Source of the DNA: an uncultured SAR324 cluster bacterium
GTDB lineage: Bacteria > SAR324 > NAC60-12
Length of the DNA: 30,062 bases
Direction: 5' to 3'
Assembly (NCBI GenBank): GCA_902575715.1
Contig: CACGSI010000013.1
Coordinates: 1-30,062 of the forward strand
This document shows positions 17,118 to 25,610 of this stretch, piece after piece (the stretch's first letter is position 1; every line of letters starts with the position of its first letter). The notes below the pieces were generated by a model. The model was not told the origin of the DNA. It saw only the letters and a program-made list of their open reading frames with translations, and ran no database searches. The translations under genes and the position numbers were made by a program.

Positions 17118-17750
17118 TTATTTTTTTGTATTTAGTTGAGCTTCTTGACCTGAAATCAACCTCTTTATATTTTCTTTATGCTTGTAAATCAATAATAATG
17201 ATAACATAAGAAAAATTAAAAAAATAGTATAAATTGGAGACTCGTTTTGTATCCATGGTACGAAAAGGAACAAAAATGGGAGAATTGATAACATAGTTAT
17301 ACCAGAGAGACTAGATATATTTTTCCATTTATAAATAATAATCCAAATCATTGCGGAAGTTAATCCTATAGTGAAATGCAAAATTGATAAAACACCAAAC
17401 AGAGTTGAAATACCTTTACCTCCTTTAAAACCTAGAAAAATTGAATAAACGTGTCCTAAAACTGCTACAATTCCAGTCAAATTTAGAAGCAGGTATTGAT
17501 TTTCAAGTTTTAATTCTGAATTTAAAAAAAATATTTTTGCAATTAAAACTGCAGCGGCACCCTTACCAAAGTCAAGGAGAAAGGTTATAATTCCTGCACA
17601 TTTTCCCCCTACTCGCATTACGTTCGTCATTCCAATATTTCCACTTCCTTCATTCCTAATGTCTAATTTTAGCCAATGTCGACCTATTAAAAGTCCGAAA
17701 GGAATACTCCCAATAAAAAAAACAGTAATAAAAAATAATATATAAATCAT
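17118..17750 (-). CDS. plsY: Acyl-phosphate:glycerol-3-phosphate acyltransferase (PlsY)
   Basis: PlsY moves an acyl group from acyl-phosphate to glycerol-3-phosphate at the inner membrane, the first step of phospholipid synthesis. The 210-residue protein has the family motifs: GSIPFGLLIGR near the N-terminus, RNEGSGNIGMTNVMRVGGK (motif 1), LDFGKGAAAV, GHVYSIFLGFKGGKGISTLFG (glycine-rich motif, given here in part by its core GFKGGKG), and the C-terminal LIYKHKENIKRLISG. There are five to seven hydrophobic segments. The ATG at 17750 is the family start. Gaps of 29-30 bases on each side place it in one operon with moxR and the antiporter. PlsX, its usual partner, is not in the window. Confidence 0.95.
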   Translation of the reverse strand: MIYILFFITVFFIGSIPFGLLIGRHWLKLDIRNEGSGNIGMTNVMRVGGKCAGIITFLLDFGKGAAAVLIAKIFFLNSELKLENQYLLLNLTGIVAVLGHVYSIFLGFKGGKGISTLFGVLSILHFTIGLTSAMIWIIIYKWKNISSLSGITMLSILPFLFLFVPWIQNESPIYTIFLIFLMLSLLLIYKHKENIKRLISGQEAQLNTKK

Positions 17751-17779
17751 TTAGTTACATATTTTAAAAGTATTTTGGA

Positions 17780-18691
17780 TTACCAAGTTGAAGATTTTTG
17801 ACTGGTTGCGGAATTAATGCCTTTTTCTTGAATAGTTTTCAAAATCTCTCTGTCATCCCTATGTTTTATCAAGGTTTGTGCGCCCTTAAGTTTTTCGACG
17901 ACTTTAGAATCAACAACGTCAGTACGAACCAAGTAAGATATCCAATCTAAAATTTCACTTGTTGAAGGTTTTCTATTCAAATCAAGATCTCTGAGTTGAT
18001 AGAATATTTCGATCGCTGCGGCAACTATTTTTTTATTTGCGCCAGGATGATGCATTTGAATTATCTCTTTCATCCTTACCGGAGATGGAAATTCTATATA
18101 CATGTATATGCATCTTCTAATGAATGGTGCAGGCAAGTCTTGTTCATGATTTGAGGTTATAACTATAATAGGCATCTTTCCTGGTTTACAAGATATTATT
18201 TGTTGTGTTTCAGGAATAATAATTTTTCTTTCTGAAAGTAAAAATAAAAGATTGTTAGGAAGTTCTCTTGGAGCTTTATCTATTTCATCCAATAATAAAA
18301 TTGAATTTGGAGTCGAGAAAGCTTTTGCTAATGGTCCTAAATGCACATATTGACCTAAATCATTTACCTTTCGCCCACCTGTATCAATCTGCATGTTAAT
18401 ACCAGCTTGTTTCATTCGAGCATTTGCAACGGAAGCTTGTGCATCCATAAGCCTCTGCACTTCGTCGAATCTGGAAACCAGTAAAGAAACTTTACTTTCT
18501 GAGGTTATCGGGACTTCAAATATAGGACATTTTTCATTTGAAGCAAATTCCTGTGCAAGTTTTGTTTTCCCTGTACCGGGTTCTCCTTCTAGTAAAAGAG
18601 GTTTTTCTAAAAGTCTTGCGATTTCAAAAGCGTCACTTAAGCTTGAATCAAGCAGATAGGTAGAAGTTCCTTTAAAAAGTTTTGATTTCAT
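17780..18691 (-). CDS. MoxR-family AAA+ ATPase
   Basis: The 303-residue AAA+ protein has Walker A GEPGTGKT at 36-43, Walker B LLLDEID from 132, sensor-1 VITSNHE near 179, an APFIRRC arginine-finger region near 188-194, and the lid-domain stretch NRKPSTSEILDWISYL. This pattern is the MoxR branch whose members normally act as chaperones with a von Willebrand A protein encoded next door. Here the neighbours are a two-TM acidic protein (31 bases upstream) and plsY (29 bases downstream), with no VWA gene. I chose the ATG at 18691; a TTG at 18700 would add three residues. Neither has a Shine-Dalgarno. It is not the cobaltochelatase ATPase CobS, whose loops differ. Confidence 0.9.
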   Translation of the reverse strand: MKSKLFKGTSTYLLDSSLSDAFEIARLLEKPLLLEGEPGTGKTKLAQEFASNEKCPIFEVPITSESKVSLLVSRFDEVQRLMDAQASVANARMKQAGINMQIDTGGRKVNDLGQYVHLGPLAKAFSTPNSILLLDEIDKAPRELPNNLLFLLSERKIIIPETQQIISCKPGKMPIIVITSNHEQDLPAPFIRRCIYMYIEFPSPVRMKEIIQMHHPGANKKIVAAAIEIFYQLRDLDLNRKPSTSEILDWISYLVRTDVVDSKVVEKLKGAQTLIKHRDDREILKTIQEKGINSATSQKSSTW

Positions 18692-18722
18692 TTTTTTCAA
18701 TCATTTTATTTTAATATATTTA

Positions 18723-19496
18723 TTAATTTTCTTCTAAATGTTTAATTTCATAAGCCTTGTCTTTTAATTTATTATAAATTTCTATAACTTCTAATTCAGG
18801 AACACTATCCCACTCCATAATTTTCAGAAAATGTTTACGCAATTTACCTCTAGATAACCCCCTTTTTTGCCACTCTTCATAAATTTCATCTTGTGATGAT
18901 TTCAAAGGACGACCATCAAGCTCTTTTCTCAAAAGAAATTTGACCGCACTGTCCGGGTTTTTTAAAATGAAGGATTTGTGCGAAGAATCTGTAATTTTCC
19001 CTGTACCATAAACAACATCAGATTCGTTATTGTTAGGTTCATTTATATTGTAATTATTTTCTTCTTCAATTTCAAAACTTTCTAAATCTGGTTCTAATTC
19101 TATATCATTCAACCTATCGTCATCTAAATTAGTTTCAGTTTCTGATGGGGTTGATTCTGATTGATTTGAATCTTCGGATTCGAAAGAAGACTCACCACTA
19201 GGGGTTTCATTTGAGAGAGTAGTTTTTTGTCTTTTTATGATTTGTTCACTGCTTGGAATCAAAATTACTGCTAGAAATAATATTATAGCAGTTCCAAAAG
19301 TTAAACAATATACAAGCCCATATAAATAAAGGTCATATTGTTTTTTTTCAAGATAAAATATTTTAATTTCTGAACCCATATATGACAAATAACTGCTATC
19401 CGACATCCCAGAATAGAAAATAAAAATTCCAACTAGAATCGATGTTAATCCTCCAAAAATAGAAAAAACATATATGTTTAGATAATTTTGAGACAT
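18723..19496 (-). CDS. Unknown two-TM membrane protein with acidic linker and conserved-looking C-terminal domain
   Basis: I do not recognise this 257-residue protein. Hydrophobic segments at about 5-30 and 56-82 make a membrane hairpin. A Glu/Asp/Ser/Asn-rich, probably disordered linker spans about 98-160. A charged, probably helical C-terminal region (about 170-257) contains LRKELDGRPLKSSQDEIYEE and GLSRGKLRKHFLKI. Both termini are likely cytoplasmic. I chose the ATG at 19496 because a GGGGA Shine-Dalgarno lies five bases before it; an ATG at 19514 lacks one. The 31-base gap to moxR suggests cotranscription, and a functional pairing with the ATPase is a reasonable inference, for example as membrane anchor or client. 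Confidence 0.75.
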   Translation of the reverse strand: MSQNYLNIYVFSIFGGLTSILVGIFIFYSGMSDSSYLSYMGSEIKIFYLEKKQYDLYLYGLVYCLTFGTAIILFLAVILIPSSEQIIKRQKTTLSNETPSGESSFESEDSNQSESTPSETETNLDDDRLNDIELEPDLESFEIEEENNYNINEPNNNESDVVYGTGKITDSSHKSFILKNPDSAVKFLLRKELDGRPLKSSQDEIYEEWQKRGLSRGKLRKHFLKIMEWDSVPELEVIEIYNKLKDKAYEIKHLEEN

Positions 19497-19500
19497 TTTA

Positions 19501-19505
19501 TCCCC
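19501..19505 (-). promoter_or_regulatory. Shine-Dalgarno deciding the start of the two-TM protein
   Basis: On the minus strand the bases read GGGGA, then TAAA, then ATG at 19496. The spacing is right for a ribosome site and favours this start over the ATG at 19514. Confidence 0.6.
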
Positions 19506-19596
19506 ATTAATCATTCAATTTACTTGAAAAATTTAAATTCAACTATTAAGCTTTTAACTATTTTATCGGGATATTTTGCAAAAACTTGAATAAAAA

Positions 19597-20388
19597 CTAC
19601 CAGACGGTTTTAAGTGCTCCGCCATCAACAGCGAGACTAGATCCTGTAATATAACTTGCTGCATCAGAAAGTAAAAAAGCACCGCAATTACCAAATTCTT
19701 CTATAGTCCCATATCTTGATAAAGGGATTTGATTCAAACTTTTTTCTTTTATTTTTTCGATAGAAGAACTTTCTATTTCAGATCTTTTTGAATCTAAATT
19801 TCTAATACGTTCAGTATCTATTTTGCCTGGCATGAGATTGTTCAGTCGAATATTGTATTCAGCAAACTGTATTGAAAGGCTTTTAATTAAGCTAGTTACT
19901 CCAGATCTTAAGACATTTGAAAGAATTAATACATCAATTGGTTCCTTTACAGACATAGAGGTTATAGTTAAAATAGATCCACCACCTCTTTTTCGCATTA
20001 AAGGCAAAGTACCTCTTATCATACGAACAGCACTTAGAAGATTCATTTCGAAAGCAGTTTGCCAATCTTCATCGTAAAAGTCTTCAAATTTTCCTGCAGG
20101 AGGTCCTCCAGCATTTACAACAAGTTTGTCAACACCTCCAAACTGGGTGTAAGTATTATCTATCCATTTTGATATTGATTCTGCGTTTAAACAATCCAGT
20201 TCTGTTGCCAAAACTTTTGTACCAGTAGTACTCTTTATATTTTCTTGGGCTTTTTTTAAGTTATTTTTGTCACGACTACCTATCGAAATAAAGGCTCCTT
20301 CTTTAGCTAGAGCCATTGCAATCCCGTAGCCTAGTCCCTTACTGGATGCTGAAACTAAGGCTACTTTATTTTTAAGATTTAAGTACAT
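19597..20388 (-). CDS. Atypical short-chain dehydrogenase/reductase lacking the Tyr-Lys pair
   Basis: The 263-residue Rossmann protein has the SDR cofactor loop SASSKGLGYGIA (13-24), the VNAGGP motif (91-96), EMNLLSAVRM, TSMSV around Ser144, and the C-terminal YITGSSLAVDGG. The expected catalytic YxxxK, 13 residues after the serine, is instead Ser157...Arg161 (LSNVLR). An LSNxxR version in this place is known in a subgroup often labelled 3-oxoacyl-ACP reductase-like, so it is a subgroup feature rather than an error, and the classical mechanism should not be assumed. Substrate unknown. It has one of the few good Shine-Dalgarno sites in the window. It lies 41 bases after lnt and 100 bases before the two-TM gene. 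Confidence 0.87.
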   Translation of the reverse strand: MYLNLKNKVALVSASSKGLGYGIAMALAKEGAFISIGSRDKNNLKKAQENIKSTTGTKVLATELDCLNAESISKWIDNTYTQFGGVDKLVVNAGGPPAGKFEDFYDEDWQTAFEMNLLSAVRMIRGTLPLMRKRGGGSILTITSMSVKEPIDVLILSNVLRSGVTSLIKSLSIQFAEYNIRLNNLMPGKIDTERIRNLDSKRSEIESSSIEKIKEKSLNQIPLSRYGTIEEFGNCGAFLLSDAASYITGSSLAVDGGALKTVW

Positions 20389-20393
20389 AAAAA

Positions 20394-20398
20394 CTCCT
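20394..20398 (-). promoter_or_regulatory. Strong Shine-Dalgarno of the SDR gene
   Basis: AGGAG on the minus strand is five bases before the ATG at 20388. It stands out because almost every other gene here lacks such a site. Confidence 0.7.
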
Positions 20399-20429
20399 AG
20401 AATTATTTTTTGTCAATATAGCAAATATA

Positions 20430-22094
20430 TCAAAATATTTTGCCTCTACGATTTGCTAAATAGCAATAAACTAAAAAAATTAAAATGTATGCTCCCCATA
20501 ACCATTCTGCAAATTCACGGTAAAATGAAAAACGACTTCTAAGATTAAGAGTTGAAAAAAGTGTCCCCTCTTCAAAAAGGTTTAGCTGTTTTGTCAAATT
20601 TTTCCCATTTGCCCCGATAAAAACGCTTCTTCCGTTATTAGATGCGAATACTACAGGGACACGATTTTCAATAGCTCTCCATCTTAAAAAAGCAACCATA
20701 TTGTCAGAGGCATTTGTATTTCCAAACCAAGCCAGATTACTTAAATTAATTATTAAGTTTGAGCCATTTCGGACCATTTTTCTTATTACAACAGGAGCAA
20801 AAATATCAAAACAAATTGGGGCAGACAATTTTCCACCTCCGGAAATGGTAAATACTTTAAATTCATTACCAGGATGAAATTCAGACATATTTGCAATATT
20901 TTTTCTAAGCCATGATGCGATTTTCGGGAACCAAGATGAAAAAGGAATCATTTCTCCAAAAGGAATTAGGAAAATTTTGTTATATCTTCCATTTATTTTG
21001 CCTTTTTTATCTAGTAAAACTGAAACACCGTAAAATTTTTTCCCATTTGGAGTATCTTCCCAGTCTATGGTAGTAAACAATATTTGTATTTTATTATTTT
21101 TTGCAAAATCAACTACTTTCTGACGTGATCTATTATTTTTGAAAAAAGGTTCTGGGAAAACAGATTCTGGCCAAATAACTAATTTTGTGGAATCATTGTT
21201 TTTTGAAAATTCTTTCAACCCATTTCTAGAATCAATTATTAAGTTTTCCAAATTGTATTTTCTGTTCGAATAAGATAGTTTTGGATTAGATGCTAGATTG
21301 TTAAGAGAAAAATTAGGTTGAACTAGAAGAATATCTAGTTCTGGAGTTTTTACTAAAAAATCCGTATTATTTTCTTCTAAGCTATATAAACGCCATGCCC
21401 CGTAAATCAAACCTAAAAAACAGAATAAAAAATAGGCTATGGTAGCTCTAAATATTTTTTTTTTGTTTGATTCCATTCCATTGAACTTTCTTAACCAACC
21501 GATGGCTAAGAAAGTTATTCCCAGATTAAAAATTATTAGTCCTGAAGACCCGATTAAATCTCCAAGTTGTTCAATAAAAGGGAATTCACTAAATGTTAAT
21601 CCTCCATAATTCCATTGGATCAACTTTGGATACCATGGGGCTAGTGCTAATATATATGAAAATCGGACAGGGAGATCCCAGTTATTCAATTTTTTAATTA
21701 TTAGTAGTGGTATTCCAAAATAAACAAAAAGTTGAATTCCAACTTCTAGGCCATAACATACTCCTGTAATAAAGAATGCAACTGGCCAAGGAAGGTGTCC
21801 AAAAATATAGATACTATTTGTAATCCAATAACAAGCAATTGAGGTTGCAATTATTCCGGTGAGCCAGCAAGTTGTGAAAAATATTAGGGCCCTTTTCCAG
21901 AAAGGGGAAATTCTTTTAGCATGATAACTGTCCAAATGTAAACTTAAAGGAATAAAAGAGATTATCCCTAACCAGTGTGTCCCAAGTCCGGGGGCACTAA
22001 TTCCGATTAAAATCCCTGAATATATATTTCCAAAGGCAACAAAATGGTTGTAAAAAATATTTTTTGAAATATTATAATTTAATTTCTTCTGCAT
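20430..22094 (-). CDS. lnt: Apolipoprotein N-acyltransferase (Lnt)
   Basis: Lnt adds the third acyl chain to lipoproteins in the inner membrane of Gram-negative bacteria. The 554-residue protein has an N-terminal block of about six membrane segments (to about residue 240), a nitrilase-type periplasmic domain (about 255-510), and a final hydrophobic segment. The nitrilase triad is visible: Glu310 in VIWPESVFP, Lys373 in RYNKIFLIPFGE, and Cys428 in SAPICFDIF. LSNLAWFGN and RWRAIENRVPVVFASNNGRS also match Lnt. The bases after the Cys read FD rather than the commoner YE. I chose the ATG at 22094; a TTG at 22121 would add nine residues. It heads the minus-strand run ending in the antiporter. Confidence 0.94.
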   Translation of the reverse strand: MQKKLNYNISKNIFYNHFVAFGNIYSGILIGISAPGLGTHWLGIISFIPLSLHLDSYHAKRISPFWKRALIFFTTCWLTGIIATSIACYWITNSIYIFGHLPWPVAFFITGVCYGLEVGIQLFVYFGIPLLIIKKLNNWDLPVRFSYILALAPWYPKLIQWNYGGLTFSEFPFIEQLGDLIGSSGLIIFNLGITFLAIGWLRKFNGMESNKKKIFRATIAYFLFCFLGLIYGAWRLYSLEENNTDFLVKTPELDILLVQPNFSLNNLASNPKLSYSNRKYNLENLIIDSRNGLKEFSKNNDSTKLVIWPESVFPEPFFKNNRSRQKVVDFAKNNKIQILFTTIDWEDTPNGKKFYGVSVLLDKKGKINGRYNKIFLIPFGEMIPFSSWFPKIASWLRKNIANMSEFHPGNEFKVFTISGGGKLSAPICFDIFAPVVIRKMVRNGSNLIINLSNLAWFGNTNASDNMVAFLRWRAIENRVPVVFASNNGRSVFIGANGKNLTKQLNLFEEGTLFSTLNLRSRFSFYREFAEWLWGAYILIFLVYCYLANRRGKIF

Positions 22095-22181
22095 AATTAT
22101 TAACGTAATTTTATAGCCCAATTTTAAATTGAAGTTATTTTAATATATTTTCAATAATTTTGCTTAAAGCTGAGATGGGAA

Positions 22182-22418
22182 ATGAAAATAAATTTAACTC
22201 CATATTCTACAAAGCATTTCTTAGAAGTTTCTCAAGATGATTATGATAGGTTGATTCAAATTAATGAAAAAGGTTGGAGTCATTGTAGTTCAAAAGAAGA
22301 ATTCATGGCAAAATTACACTACCTACGTTCAGGATTAAATCAAGGAAAAATCAATAAAGATGCATTTGATGAATTGGAAAAAAAAATTATAGTTAGTTTT
22401 TGGAATAAAGGTAGTTGA
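22182..22418 (+). CDS. Small hypothetical protein, 78 residues
   Basis: I do not recognise this protein. It is charged and mixed in composition, with no signal peptide or membrane segment. It probably forms two or three helices (QDDYDRLIQINEKGW, then SKEEFMAKLHYLRSGL, then NKDAFDELEKKIIVSFW). The composition looks like real protein rather than a shadow, and no gene is on the opposite strand. A GGGA sits just before the ATG at 22182, too close for an ideal ribosome site. It is divergent from lnt (87-base gap) and convergent with the ankyrin gene. It is the only plus-strand gene in the right half of the window. Confidence 0.6.
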   Translation: MKINLTPYSTKHFLEVSQDDYDRLIQINEKGWSHCSSKEEFMAKLHYLRSGLNQGKINKDAFDELEKKIIVSFWNKGS

Positions 22419-22436
22419 CAATTTTAAATTTGTCAA
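22415..22436 (+). terminator. Candidate terminator after the 78-residue gene
   Basis: A perfect 7-base inverted repeat (TTGACAA and TTGTCAA around an 8-base loop) starts at the stop codon of the small gene and is followed by T-rich sequence. It lies between convergent genes, where a terminator is expected. The stem is short and the T tract is interrupted. Confidence 0.35.
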
Positions 22437-22450
22437 TGTTGATATTATTT

Positions 22451-25400
22451 TTATTTATTTGTTTTTTTTAGAAGACTTAATATAGGGATATCGCCAATGG
22501 TTTCTGCATATGATATTGCGCTGTCCCCATTGAGATTTGTTTTTTTTGTTGAGGCACCGAGTGCTAAAAATTTTTTTATTTTTGTAAAAATCCCTCTTTT
22601 TACAGCAATCATAAGAGCTGTATCTCCATTGTTGTTAAAAGAATCTAAGATGATACCTTTATCCAAAAAACTTTTCATTAAATAAAGATCATTTTCAATT
22701 TTTTCTTCAGGTTCTAAATCTTTTTCTTCCCCATCATTTGAAAATTCACTCATGGCAATAAGGTGCCAAATACTATTACCATTAAAATCTAATTGATCTG
22801 TTATATCCACATAATCTAATAAATTTTTTATTACAGATAAATGATTGTTTGAAGCTGCTAGCAAAAATGCTGTTCTTCCAGAAGTGTCCTTTAGAAGCGG
22901 ATTTGCCCCGGCTTTTAGAAGTAAGTCAACAGTTTTTTCATGACCATTTAAAGCTGCCACCATCAAAGCAGTGTGATGAAATATCATTTCGGTATCGTCG
23001 ACAATTGAACCAGAATTTAATAATTCCTGTAAAACTTTATAATGACCATTCCTAGCAGCCTGAATCAGTGCGGTGCCTCCTTCGCCCCTTAAATCAAAAG
23101 AATTAATGTGAATATTTGCTCCTTGAGATAAAAGTGTTTTGACCACAAAAAGATGCCCATTTTGGGCAGCTCTCAACAAAGCTGTTTTTTCATTTACATC
23201 CACTCCTCTAAGGTCTGCTCCATGATCCAAAAGCTCAACAACGATATCGTTAAATCCTTTAGAGGAGGCAAGCATTAATGCAGATTCTTTCCAACGATTC
23301 CTAGTTTCAATATTTGCTCCTAGTTCAATTAATAGTTTAACAATATCCGAGTATCCATGAGCAGCAGAAGTCATTAATGGCGTATTCCCTAAAAAATCAA
23401 CAGAATTTATTTGAGGTAAATTGATAGGAAATTTTTTGGAATTATCTAGTAAAAGTTTTACAAGTTCTATTTTACCAGTAGAGACAGAATTCATTAGTGA
23501 TGTTTGTCCTTGAGAATTTTTTAAAGAAGTATTTGCACCTCTGCTTAGAAGTAATTTTACAGTTTGAGTATGTTTGCCCTTAAAAGCAAGTTCCAATGCA
23601 GTTTCATTTTTTGAAGAAAAATAGTCAATATCAGCATTTTCATCAAGTAGAAAATTTACCATTTCTTTATATCCTCGTTTTGCTGCATATAGTAAATTTT
23701 GGTTTATATTAGCTCCTTTTTGGATCAACAATTTTGCTGTTGAAAAATGGTTTTGAAGAATTGCATGAGCAAGAGCAGTTTTTCCGTGAATATCTTTTAA
23801 TTTAATATTAGCTCCTTTATCTAATAAATTTCTTACGACATTTTCGTGGCCTTTTGATGATGCCCAAATTAGAGGAGAGGTATTATCGGAAGAAAGACTA
23901 TCTATCCGAGCACCTTTGTTAATTAAAAAATTTACTACATCTTCATTTCCATTTAGAGAAGCCCAAGTTAATGCTGTCCATTTGTCATTGTCTTTAACAC
24001 CCAAATCAGATCCATTATTTACTAAAGTTTTAACAGTTTCTAGATGTCCGCCCCCTGATGCAAGCATTAAAGGAGTCCAGCCTGATAAAGTTGAGCTTGT
24101 TCCATTACTACCGTTTATGAAGGCACCTTTTTCAAGTAAAATTTGAACTATTTTTGTAAGATTATTATTTGCAGCCCACATTAACGGAGTCCATCCCTCA
24201 GAATCAAAAACTTCTGTATTAACATTTAAATTTAACAAAACTTTTACTACTCCATCTAGTCCATGCGATACTGCGTAAAAAAGATTCTGTTGATTATTAA
24301 TTTCTTTACTACTTAAAAACTCTACCAGTTTAAGATGCCCATTATCAGCAGCGAAATTCCATGCGGTTCTTCCATAGCGATCTTGGAGACCCAGGCTCCC
24401 TTTTTCTTTAATTAAAAGTTTGACTATATCTAAATATCCTTTCTCAGAAGCAATCATTAATGCAGTTTTTTTATTAACGCTTCTGGAATTAACATTTGCT
24501 CCTTTGTTAATTAGGAATTTTGTCAAATCGTAACTCCCTTTTGAAACAGCTATCATCAATGGTGTTCTGTTTTTTTTATCAGGAGTGTCAATTGAAATTC
24601 CAGCCTTAATTAACAAATTTGATATGTTTAAATGATTATTATTTAACGCAAGCATTAAAGCATTTGCGCCATTGCGGTCAATTACCCCCAAATTTGCCCC
24701 AGAGGATAATAATTTTTTAACAGTTGATTCTCTACCATACATTGCGGCTAGTAGCAAAGGGGATCTTTGAAATTCACTCTCAAAAAAATCCATTTTTGCT
24801 CCTACCTCTATAAGTAATTCAGTTATTTTTTCATGTCCCGCTCTAGTTGCCCAAATTAATGAGTTAGATCCATTTCTTGAAATTAGATCTACCTTTGCAC
24901 CTCTTTCTAATAGTAATTTGACAATTTCAAGGTGTCCATTTTTTGAAGCATACATTTTTGATGTCATTCCTAAATAATTTTGGGCGTCAACTTTAGCTCC
25001 ATGTTTCAGTAATTGATTTAGTATTTCTATTTTTCCTAATTGTGCCGCATACATTAAAGCTGTCCATTTTTGATTAGTTTGAGCATTAGGGTTAGCTCCT
25101 TTTTTAATTAGATAATTGACTATTTCAAGGTGACCTTTTTTGGTAGCGTGAATCAATGCTGTTTTTCCTTGAGAATCAGTATCATTAAGCCGGGCATTTT
25201 TTTTTGTTAGTAATTTTACGATAGCTAGTTTGCCTATAGAAGACGCAAATATGAGGGGTGTAACACCAGCGAATTTTTCAGTACCTCGTACATTTACCGG
25301 AATTTTTTCCTCCAAAATTTTTTCTACAGCAGGAACACTATTCATAATTGCTAACATCATCCTAGTCCAATTATCTTTACCCTTAGCACTAAGAATAAAG

Positions 25401-25576
25401 TTATTAAGACGATGATTATTTAGAGAAGAGTAAGAACTAGAATCTTTATTTGCAAAGGTATTTGAGGGGAAAAAATTAATTAAATTTATATAAACTATAA
25501 AGAAAAATAAAATTGTGATGGAAATGTAGGAGTTTGTTATTCGTGATATTAGATTAAATTTTATGTACTTAATCAT
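22451..25576 (-). CDS. Exported or membrane-anchored giant ankyrin-repeat protein
   Basis: The 1041-residue protein has a short basic N-terminus, a hydrophobic segment at about 16-38 (signal peptide or anchor), and then ankyrin repeats from about residue 71 to the C-terminus with no other domain. Units keep the TALMxAxxxGHxxIVxxLLxxGA pattern and the 33-residue period. Two units (404-429 and 600-625) are shortened to 26 residues, and insertions occur in units near 463, 692, 798 and 935. Ankyrin arrays bind proteins; the partner is unknown, and the leader places the array in the periplasm or outside. It is the last gene of the minus-strand menF-menD-ftsW run, 34 bases after ftsW. The ATG at 25576 has no Shine-Dalgarno. 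Long ankyrin proteins are often called host effectors, but nothing here shows that role. Confidence 0.9.
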   Translation of the reverse strand: MIKYIKFNLISRITNSYISITILFFFIVYINLINFFPSNTFANKDSSSYSSLNNHRLNNFILSAKGKDNWTRMMLAIMNSVPAVEKILEEKIPVNVRGTEKFAGVTPLIFASSIGKLAIVKLLTKKNARLNDTDSQGKTALIHATKKGHLEIVNYLIKKGANPNAQTNQKWTALMYAAQLGKIEILNQLLKHGAKVDAQNYLGMTSKMYASKNGHLEIVKLLLERGAKVDLISRNGSNSLIWATRAGHEKITELLIEVGAKMDFFESEFQRSPLLLAAMYGRESTVKKLLSSGANLGVIDRNGANALMLALNNNHLNISNLLIKAGISIDTPDKKNRTPLMIAVSKGSYDLTKFLINKGANVNSRSVNKKTALMIASEKGYLDIVKLLIKEKGSLGLQDRYGRTAWNFAADNGHLKLVEFLSSKEINNQQNLFYAVSHGLDGVVKVLLNLNVNTEVFDSEGWTPLMWAANNNLTKIVQILLEKGAFINGSNGTSSTLSGWTPLMLASGGGHLETVKTLVNNGSDLGVKDNDKWTALTWASLNGNEDVVNFLINKGARIDSLSSDNTSPLIWASSKGHENVVRNLLDKGANIKLKDIHGKTALAHAILQNHFSTAKLLIQKGANINQNLLYAAKRGYKEMVNFLLDENADIDYFSSKNETALELAFKGKHTQTVKLLLSRGANTSLKNSQGQTSLMNSVSTGKIELVKLLLDNSKKFPINLPQINSVDFLGNTPLMTSAAHGYSDIVKLLIELGANIETRNRWKESALMLASSKGFNDIVVELLDHGADLRGVDVNEKTALLRAAQNGHLFVVKTLLSQGANIHINSFDLRGEGGTALIQAARNGHYKVLQELLNSGSIVDDTEMIFHHTALMVAALNGHEKTVDLLLKAGANPLLKDTSGRTAFLLAASNNHLSVIKNLLDYVDITDQLDFNGNSIWHLIAMSEFSNDGEEKDLEPEEKIENDLYLMKSFLDKGIILDSFNNNGDTALMIAVKRGIFTKIKKFLALGASTKKTNLNGDSAISYAETIGDIPILSLLKKTNK
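22454..25366 (-). repeat. Array of about 29 ankyrin units
   Basis: Protein-level tandem repeat of mostly 33 residues (99 bases), occupying residues 71-1041 of the exported protein. The first and last units are divergent caps. The units are well diverged in DNA, so the array does not look like a recent expansion. Confidence 0.85.
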
Positions 25577-25610
25577 GAAAAATTATTTTTGAATAAAAAT
25601 TTAAAAAATA

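Noticed and set aside
17780..18691. The AAA+ gene as the missing cobaltochelatase subunit CobS.
   Set aside because: Its Walker B neighbourhood and the KPSTSEILDW lid stretch fit the MoxR/VWA branch, not CobS, and it sits with plsY and a membrane protein rather than with cobN.
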